Shown here: in pieces, positions 17,973 to 23,218 of the stretch
Position numbering within the stretch: the stretch's first letter is position 1
Layout of the letters: each line of letters begins with the position of its first letter
Assembly: GCA_947255165.1 (NCBI GenBank)
Contig: CAMYFZ010000023.1
Coordinates: forward strand, 1 to 23,218
Source: an uncultured Varibaculum sp.
Lineage (GTDB): Bacteria; Actinomycetota; Actinomycetes; Actinomycetales; Actinomycetaceae
Direction: 5' to 3'
Length of the DNA: 23,218 nucleotides
Made by a program: the position numbers and the translations under genes
The notes under the pieces: generated by a model
Databases searched by the model: none
Told to the model about the DNA's origin: nothing
The model's input: the letters and a program-made list of their open reading frames with translations, nothing else

Positions 17973-19409
17973 ATGAATAAGAAAGCAAAAATAACTATTG
18001 CCGTTATTGTTGGCGTGCTAGTGGCCTTGGTAGCAGCGTTCGCGATTTACGTCACCTACTACGCGATGGGGAAAAAGGCGCTGCCGGGCACCATGGTTGG
18101 CGAGGTCAAAGTATCCGGGATGACCAGCTCCCAGATCCAAAGCCAGCTGGAAGCTGCGCAGACCAACTATAAAGCCACCTTCTCGGGACAGGGATTCAAA
18201 GAAAGCTCATTCACCCCGAAAGAAATCGGGTATTTGCTGGACTCAAAAACCACCGCGAAGAACGCCACTGACCGCAGCAGCGCTTTCAGCTACATCAGTA
18301 GCCTATTTACCTCCCGCCAGGTGGAGATCGTTCACGATATCGATCCGGTAGTTACTAACAAGTTGTCGCAGAACCTTTCCAAAGATATTCCCGAAGCCAA
18401 ACCTGCTAGCGAACCAATGGTGAAAGCGAATGGAGAGGGCACCGGATTTGAAGTAGTTCCCGGTAAAGATGGATTCGGGGCGGACACTCAAACTTTGGTG
18501 ATGGCTGCCAACAAGGTTATGGACACGCAAAAGGATCAACAGTCTTCCCTACAGGCAAGTGCAGTTAAACCTTTGGCCAGCCCAGATCTTGCCCAGCAAA
18601 TGGCAGCTGCCGCCACCAAACTCACGGAAAGTGAAGTAGCTATTAATGCTGGTCAAAAAAATATTGTCGCTGATCAAAAAACTAAGGTTAGCTTTGTAGC
18701 TATTCCCGCCATCAGCAAAAATGCGAAGCCGGAAGCGAATCAAAAAGCTGTAGGCGCATGGGTAGACGGTAATAAGAAAGAAATCGAAGTTAAGAAGGTT
18801 GATGGGAAACGCTTTGTCAACAGTGCCGGCAAAGTCGTGAAAACGGAGACCGAGCCTAAAGATGGCGTGACGGTCAGCAATGCTGAAAAAATCACTCAAG
18901 AAATAGCTAAGAAATTTGCGGCCGGTAAAGATGCCACTGTCAGCTATGAAACCCGGGTTGATAAGGCTAAGGTCACCGACAAGACCATCGCGGATGGTGC
19001 TGAAAAGCTAGTCTATATGGCGGGTCCCGGAGAAAAATGGATTGATATCAATCTTTCCAACTACACGGTGACCGGGTACGAGGGCGCCACCGTAGTGAAA
19101 GGACCGGTCTCTATGGTGCCGGGGGCCCCTGCTACCCCCACCATTAAGGGCAACTTCGCTATCGAGCGAAAATATCGCTCTAAAACCATGCGGGGAAACA
19201 ACGCTGACGGCAGCCGCTATGTATCTCCGAACGTCCCCTACGCAATGTTCTTTTCGGGAGGATACGCTTTGCACGGGGCTCCTTGGCGCGGCTCCTTTGG
19301 ATGGGGAGGCCCGGGTGGTTCCCACGGCTGCGTGAATATGCCAGTGGGCGGGGCGCGCGATTTCTACGATTGGGCACCAATCGGAACCCCGGTAGTGTCT
19401 CACAGCTAG
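17973..19409 (+). CDS. L,D-transpeptidase (YkuD) with peptidoglycan-binding domains, copy 1
   Basis: Predicted wall enzyme forming 3-3 cross-links or attaching proteins to peptidoglycan. The product is 478 aa: a short basic start, one membrane anchor (about 7-27), then VanW/PG_binding_4-like repeats beginning PGTMVGEVKVSGMTSSQI (about 38-55) with a second unit near 215-335. The C-terminal YkuD domain runs from about 355 (GEKWIDINLSNYTV). The catalytic segment has His434 (YALHG), His451 and the nucleophile Cys453 in SHGCVNM. The type II topology puts the catalytic part outside. I start at ATG 17973; a TTG 18 nt upstream is in frame but sits on the GGAAG ribosome site. It is a close paralogue of the next gene. 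Confidence 0.92.
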   Translation: MNKKAKITIAVIVGVLVALVAAFAIYVTYYAMGKKALPGTMVGEVKVSGMTSSQIQSQLEAAQTNYKATFSGQGFKESSFTPKEIGYLLDSKTTAKNATDRSSAFSYISSLFTSRQVEIVHDIDPVVTNKLSQNLSKDIPEAKPASEPMVKANGEGTGFEVVPGKDGFGADTQTLVMAANKVMDTQKDQQSSLQASAVKPLASPDLAQQMAAAATKLTESEVAINAGQKNIVADQKTKVSFVAIPAISKNAKPEANQKAVGAWVDGNKKEIEVKKVDGKRFVNSAGKVVKTETEPKDGVTVSNAEKITQEIAKKFAAGKDATVSYETRVDKAKVTDKTIADGAEKLVYMAGPGEKWIDINLSNYTVTGYEGATVVKGPVSMVPGAPATPTIKGNFAIERKYRSKTMRGNNADGSRYVSPNVPYAMFFSGGYALHGAPWRGSFGWGGPGGSHGCVNMPVGGARDFYDWAPIGTPVVSHS

Positions 19410-19423
19410 ATACAGTTCTAATC

Positions 19424-19460
19424 AGGTATCCCAGCGATTGGAATCGCTGGGATACCTTTT
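19424..19460 (+). terminator. Intrinsic terminator between the ldt genes
   Basis: A perfect 16-bp stem (19424-19439 with 19442-19457) around a 2-base GG apex ends in TTTT (19457-19460). It starts 15 bp after the copy 1 stop codon. The stem is long and the T run short, yet it is convincing. It implies that the second copy is transcribed mainly from its own promoter. Confidence 0.85.
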
Positions 19461-19470
19461 ATAAGGCAGT

Positions 19471-19579
19471 TTGACCACTATTTTGGGTTGTCTTATCTTC
19501 ACCTCAATATAGATAGTTTGAAAAACACGGTTAAGATAAAGATGTTGTTGTGATTCACCCATTTTGGAAGCCCAGATAA
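19471..19579 (+). promoter_or_regulatory. Promoter and leader of the second ldt gene
   Basis: TTGACC (19471-19476) and TATCTT (19494-19499) are separated by 17 bp and make a reasonable promoter. Alternatively the TAAGAT (19532-19537) in the block 19523-19549 shared with copy 1 is the -10; it lies the same 42 bp before the ATG as TAGGAT does in copy 1. TTTTGGAAG (19553-19561) is the ribosome site, again as in copy 1. Confidence 0.45.
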
Positions 19580-21013
19580 ATGTCTAAGAAAGCAAAAATT
19601 ACCGTTGCCGTTATTGTTGGCGTGCTGGTGGCGTTGGTAGCAGCGTTCGCGCTTTATGTTACCTACTACGCGATGGGGAAAAAGGCGCTGCCGGGCACCA
19701 TGGTTGGCGAGGTCAAAGTATCCGGGATGACCAGCTCCCAGATCCAAAAACAGCTGGAGGCAGCCCAAACCTCCTATAAAGCAACTTTTTCGGGAGAGGG
19801 AATCAAACAAGAATCATTTACTCCCCAAGAAATCGGCTACCGGGTTCAGTCGCAAGAAACCGCGCAGCGAGCAACTGCGCGCAGCAGTGCTTTTAGCTAC
19901 GTAACCAGCCTGTTTGCTTCTCACAAAATTCCGATTCTTCATGAGTTCGATCCTACGGTTACCAATAAACTATCGCAGGAAATTTCCAAAGAAATTCCAA
20001 AAGCTAAGCCGGCGATCGAGCCTGCGGTCAAGCCCAATGCTCAAGGTAACGGATTTGAAGTAGTTCCTGGCAAGGACGGATTTGGGGCAGATACCGAGGC
20101 CCTGATCAAAGCAGCCGATAAGGTCGTGTCTACGCAACAGAATCAGAACCTAAAATTAGCTGTGGGACCGATCAAGCCGCTGGTGGATATTAAGTTGGCA
20201 CAAAATTTGGCAGATGCAGCCCAAAAATTTATTCAGCCCCAGGTGACGATAAAAGCCGGGGATAAGGAAATCGCTGCTGATCAAACCACAAAGGTTGGTT
20301 TCGTAGCTATTCCGGCAGTCACCAGAACGGCGAAACCCACCGCCGACAGTAAAACTATTGCTGATTGGGTAAATGAGAATAAAGACGCGGTGGAAGTACA
20401 GAAAGTTGATGGGAAACGCTATGTTACCAGCGCGGGAAAGGTTCTAAAGACAGAGGTTGAGCCGAAGGACGGAGTTAAAGTCACTAACAGTGAGGAACTC
20501 ACCAAGGAAATTGCCGCTAACCTAAACGCCGGAAAGGATTCTTCCCTCGCCTATAAATCCCAGGTAGATAAAGCGAATATTGAAGATAAAACCCTCGCTG
20601 AGGGGGCAGAGAATCTGGTATATATGGCGGCTCCTGGAGAAAAATGGATTGACGTTAACCTGTCTAATTACTCCGTCATTGGTTATGAGGGAGCCACCCC
20701 AGCAAAGGGGAAGTTCACAGTAGGCATTGGGAAACCCTCTACGCCTACTATTCAAGGCAAATTCGCCATTGAACGAAAATACGAATCTAAGACCATGCGC
20801 GGCAGCAACTATGTCGAGTACGGCATTCCTTATGCGATGTATTTTCACGGAGGATATGCTCTGCATGGAGCCTATAGCACTAACCATGGCCAATGGTTCT
20901 TTGGAGTACCCGGAAAACAGATTTCGCATGGCTGCGTAAATATGCTTCCGGAGGACGCGAAATCCCTCTATGCTTGGGCACCCGTTGGCACTCCGGTAAT
21001 TGTGCACCGTTAG
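19580..21013 (+). CDS. L,D-transpeptidase (YkuD) with peptidoglycan-binding domains, copy 2
   Basis: Paralogue of the preceding gene with the same architecture in 477 aa: basic N-terminus, membrane anchor (about 7-27), PG_binding_4-like units and a C-terminal YkuD domain. The catalytic region has His429 (YALHG), His450 and Cys452 in SHGCVNM. Between the first His and the SHGC motif it has four more residues than copy 1 and a different sequence (AYSTNHGQWFFGVPGKQI), so the lid over the active site probably differs. An 88-nt block near the 5' end (19661-19748) is identical to copy 1 while most of the rest has diverged. Presumed role: alternative cross-linking or a different substrate; this cannot be decided from sequence. 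Confidence 0.92.
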   Translation: MSKKAKITVAVIVGVLVALVAAFALYVTYYAMGKKALPGTMVGEVKVSGMTSSQIQKQLEAAQTSYKATFSGEGIKQESFTPQEIGYRVQSQETAQRATARSSAFSYVTSLFASHKIPILHEFDPTVTNKLSQEISKEIPKAKPAIEPAVKPNAQGNGFEVVPGKDGFGADTEALIKAADKVVSTQQNQNLKLAVGPIKPLVDIKLAQNLADAAQKFIQPQVTIKAGDKEIAADQTTKVGFVAIPAVTRTAKPTADSKTIADWVNENKDAVEVQKVDGKRYVTSAGKVLKTEVEPKDGVKVTNSEELTKEIAANLNAGKDSSLAYKSQVDKANIEDKTLAEGAENLVYMAAPGEKWIDVNLSNYSVIGYEGATPAKGKFTVGIGKPSTPTIQGKFAIERKYESKTMRGSNYVEYGIPYAMYFHGGYALHGAYSTNHGQWFFGVPGKQISHGCVNMLPEDAKSLYAWAPVGTPVIVHR

Positions 21014-21055
21014 CGGGCTGCTAGTCAGTTCTACCACCCGGAATTTAGGGGCATC

Positions 21056-21081
21056 CCGGTAGCTGCTCTATCAGCTGCCGG
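21056..21081. terminator. Hairpin between convergent genes
   Basis: CCGGTAGCTG (21056-21065) pairs with CAGCTGCCGG (21072-21081) with one T-G wobble on the plus strand and a 6-nt loop. It lies between the ldt2 stop and the stop of the convergent minus-strand gene, the usual place for a shared terminator. Neither side has a good T run, so intrinsic termination is uncertain. Confidence 0.4.
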
Positions 21082-21095
21082 TAGCTCTGCTTTCG

Positions 21096-23218
21096 CTAAT
21101 GCGATAGCAGCCAGGAAATGATCAGGTTTCCGCTGGCGCGCAGCCCGTCGTGGTGTAGATCGGCTTTTTCTAGGATATTCGCGCCCATAACCCTGCCGGT
21201 ATTAAGAGACAGGGTGCGGGGAACGAAAATATCGTCCCGGTAGACTACCGCATGTACTGGCACCTGGTTTTCCGCTAGTTTCTGCGGGTCATAGAGTACC
21301 GGCCAGTCAGTTTCCGCCGCCAAATCATCTGCTAGGTCAGCTAGGGATTTAAGCGCGGGATCTTGCGCAAATGCCCAGCTACCAAAGTGTTCCCCGGTCA
21401 GGTAATAGGGTTGTTCATGGTCGAGAGGATTTGCGTTTTGCGCGAACCCGGGAGCATTTTCGCGAATCCGATCTGCCGCCCAGGCAGTCGGCTCCACTTC
21501 GCTTTGCGGCACCGCGTTGCCATAAATAGTTTCATGCAAGAGGGCGTAGAGGGGATCTAAAGCAAAACTGACCCGGCTTCCTACCTGTCCTAAAAATTCT
21601 TGGGTGAGGTGCCGCCGGCCTCCCAGCTGCACAAACGGCGCCTCGAAGAGATAGCGCAGGTTCTCTAGACCGTAGGTGCGTCCCAGCTCCAGACCTACCT
21701 GCCGAATCCGATTGGGGGTAAGTTTTTCTCCATTGGGCAGGTATTCATCGTGTTCTAACACGTGCGCACAGGTTTGTCGTACGGCCTCTTCCATGCCAGG
21801 CAGAGCATAGAACTCTTGGCAGCGCCGGGCGGTGGCCGCAAACGTGCGCTCATAGATGCGGTTAACCTTGGTTAGTCCCGGCAGGCCTCCGGTGATATAA
21901 GCTTTTTCGATGTTCTCGGGAAAACGGGAGAGATAGGCGGTAATAATGAAGCCGCCAAAACTTTGCCCCATTACCGTCCACTTTTTTATTCCTAGGGCGC
22001 GGCGCAGCGCTTCGGCGTCCCCTACAATCTGGTCGGCGCGCATTAGCCGCAGCCAGGCTCCGGCGCGGGACCCCAAAGCGGGAATAGTTACGTTATCGAG
22101 CGGGGTGGAGCGTCCGGTTCCCCGCTGGTCAAGCATAATTATCCGGTATTTTTCGAGCGCCGCTCCGAACCAGGGTTCAGCCCAGTCGGCAGGACGAGAC
22201 CCTTTGCACCCGGGCCCACCTTGGAAAAAGATTAGGTAAGGTCGGGTTTCATCATCGTCGCGGGCAATTTCGCGGGCATAAATCTGGATATTGGTTTTCT
22301 CAATTTCCGCGTCCACCCAAGGGGGCAGGAACTGGTCGCCCGGTTCCGGAATTTCCGGTTTTTCCGGCGATTCGGCAGCGGACTCTTCGCTGGGAGAAAC
22401 TGCAAAAAGTTCACTTTGCACCCCGCTCTCCTGGTTATCTGCCCCGCGCGCCAGGTTTACTACCGGATTTTTTGCCGAGTCCGGGAACAGGTTTAACGCT
22501 ACTTCTGGATGATAGAGAGGCACAGTCAGGACGTGTTCGCGGATTAGGTAGCGTCCTTGGCGATATTCTTTAGGGTTCGGATTTTGTTCTAAATGCGGGT
22601 AAAGAGGGCGCGCAGGTGGCACCGGGGGGGTAGCAGGTTTTTCCGTGCGCGAAGATTGCGACAGCCCTGGCTGCTGGTTGCGTGCAGACGCAGCGGCCTT
22701 GGTGGCGGGAAGGTCAAAGGATTCGCCCTGGTTCATATTCTTCCCGGCTTTCCAACCTGGCCCCAGGTCCTGCTCGCTGGGAGTACCTGACTGATAGGCT
22801 CTCGCGACTGCCTGCGCATGGCTGTCCGCTTGTTCGTTCAGGGGGTGACCAGCATGTCCCTTTACCCATTCGAAGCTAACTTTTCCCCGCCTACGGGGGT
22901 CAGATAGCAGCTGGTCGAGGCGTTTCACCAGTTCCAGGTTGGCTACCGGTTTGCCGCCTCCAGTTTTCCAGCCTTTTTTCTTCCACCCGAACCGCCATTT
23001 GGTCAAAATGTTGATCACGTACTGAGAGTCCGCCTGAATCAATAAATCATCGTCTATTTCGGCAGTTTCGGTCAGTAGATCGGCTACCGCCATCAGCTCT
23101 GCCTGGTTATTAGTTCCCCGGGTAAAACCGCCGGCTCGCCAACAATCAGGTGACAAATACCAACACCAGCCGCCGGCACCGGGATTGCCGAGGGAAGAAC
23201 CATCAGTTGCTGCGATAA
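21096..23218 (-). CDS. RNase HI fused to a proline iminopeptidase-like hydrolase, 5' partial
   Basis: One frame is open from the right edge to 21096 (706 visible aa); only a few N-terminal residues seem missing. Visible residues 1-140 are RNase HI, which degrades RNA in RNA-DNA hybrids: D5 (ATDGS), E40 (NNQAELMA), D63 (QADSQYV), H121 (VKGHAG) and D131 (LNEQADSHA), with E. coli-like spacing. A Pro/Gln/Ser-rich linker (about 145-215) follows. Next comes an S33 peptidase-type alpha/beta hydrolase: FFQGGPG (331-337), LDQRGTGRSTP, nucleophile S419 in GQSFGG, an Asp pair near 661-662 and His689 (HHDGLR). Between VPLYHPE (232-238) and IQIYAREI (310-317) is an acidic, Pro/Ser-rich insertion of about 70 residues not expected in the family. 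A Met at 22736 with GGGAAG just before it might allow a separate hydrolase product. Both catalytic sets are intact, so this looks like a working fusion rather than decay. Confidence 0.85.
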   Translation of the reverse strand, partial: IAATDGSSLGNPGAGGWCWYLSPDCWRAGGFTRGTNNQAELMAVADLLTETAEIDDDLLIQADSQYVINILTKWRFGWKKKGWKTGGGKPVANLELVKRLDQLLSDPRRRGKVSFEWVKGHAGHPLNEQADSHAQAVARAYQSGTPSEQDLGPGWKAGKNMNQGESFDLPATKAAASARNQQPGLSQSSRTEKPATPPVPPARPLYPHLEQNPNPKEYRQGRYLIREHVLTVPLYHPEVALNLFPDSAKNPVVNLARGADNQESGVQSELFAVSPSEESAAESPEKPEIPEPGDQFLPPWVDAEIEKTNIQIYAREIARDDDETRPYLIFFQGGPGCKGSRPADWAEPWFGAALEKYRIIMLDQRGTGRSTPLDNVTIPALGSRAGAWLRLMRADQIVGDAEALRRALGIKKWTVMGQSFGGFIITAYLSRFPENIEKAYITGGLPGLTKVNRIYERTFAATARRCQEFYALPGMEEAVRQTCAHVLEHDEYLPNGEKLTPNRIRQVGLELGRTYGLENLRYLFEAPFVQLGGRRHLTQEFLGQVGSRVSFALDPLYALLHETIYGNAVPQSEVEPTAWAADRIRENAPGFAQNANPLDHEQPYYLTGEHFGSWAFAQDPALKSLADLADDLAAETDWPVLYDPQKLAENQVPVHAVVYRDDIFVPRTLSLNTGRVMGANILEKADLHHDGLRASGNLIISWLLSH

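Noticed and set aside
20522..21037. 171-codon minus-strand frame opposite the second ldt gene
   Set aside because: It is antisense to the conserved YkuD catalytic domain and has no family features or ribosome site.

Overview
The window is a stretch of actinobacterial chromosome, most likely from the Actinomycetaceae (Varibaculum, Mobiluncus, Actinomyces or a relative). The assignment is inferred from gene order and protein character; no database was consulted. The order rpmE-prfA-prmC-sua5-wecA-(atpI-like)-atpBEFHAGDC-DUF2550-nucS closely follows the Mycobacterium/Actinomyces layout. NucS endonuclease, DUF2550, a wecA-type gene beside the atp operon and a class-E-sortase-like LAxTG signal also point to Actinobacteria. 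GC looks moderate by eye (mid 50s percent), and GTG and TTG starts are frequent. I see no rRNA, tRNA, CRISPR array, insertion sequence or phage gene.

Left end (1-5030): the first codons of a minus-strand gene resembling DUF4921 diverge from an orphan D12-class adenine methyltransferase. Then, all on the minus strand, come an ACT-domain protein, an alpha/beta hydrolase, a small zinc-ribbon protein abutting nagA (GlcNAc-6-phosphate deacetylase), and nucS (mismatch-specific endonuclease).

Centre (5030-17612, all minus strand): transcription runs right to left. rpmE (L31) has its own strong intrinsic terminator. It is followed by prfA (RF1), prmC (methylates RF1), a small LAxTG cell-wall-anchored protein, sua5 (tRNA t6A), wecA (first lipid-linked sugar step), an AtpI-like membrane protein, the eight ATP synthase genes and a DUF2550 membrane protein. 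Many junctions are tight (TAATG or GTGA overlaps), so this is translation and energy housekeeping in one or a few operons. The epsilon subunit is only 85 aa and lacks the C-terminal helices, while alpha carries a mycobacterial-like C-terminal tail.

Right end (17613-23218): a 360-bp intergenic region leads to two tandem plus-strand L,D-transpeptidase genes. They are paralogues with an 88-nt identical block and a matched leader, separated by a 16-bp-stem terminator. Convergent to them, running off the right edge, is the most unusual gene: one uninterrupted reading frame joining a complete-looking RNase HI to an S33 proline-iminopeptidase-like hydrolase. A Pro-rich linker joins them, and a second low-complexity insertion lies inside the hydrolase domain.

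The strongest candidates for something new are the RNase HI-peptidase fusion, the small LAxTG protein inserted between prmC and sua5, and the paired ldt genes with mosaic similarity.
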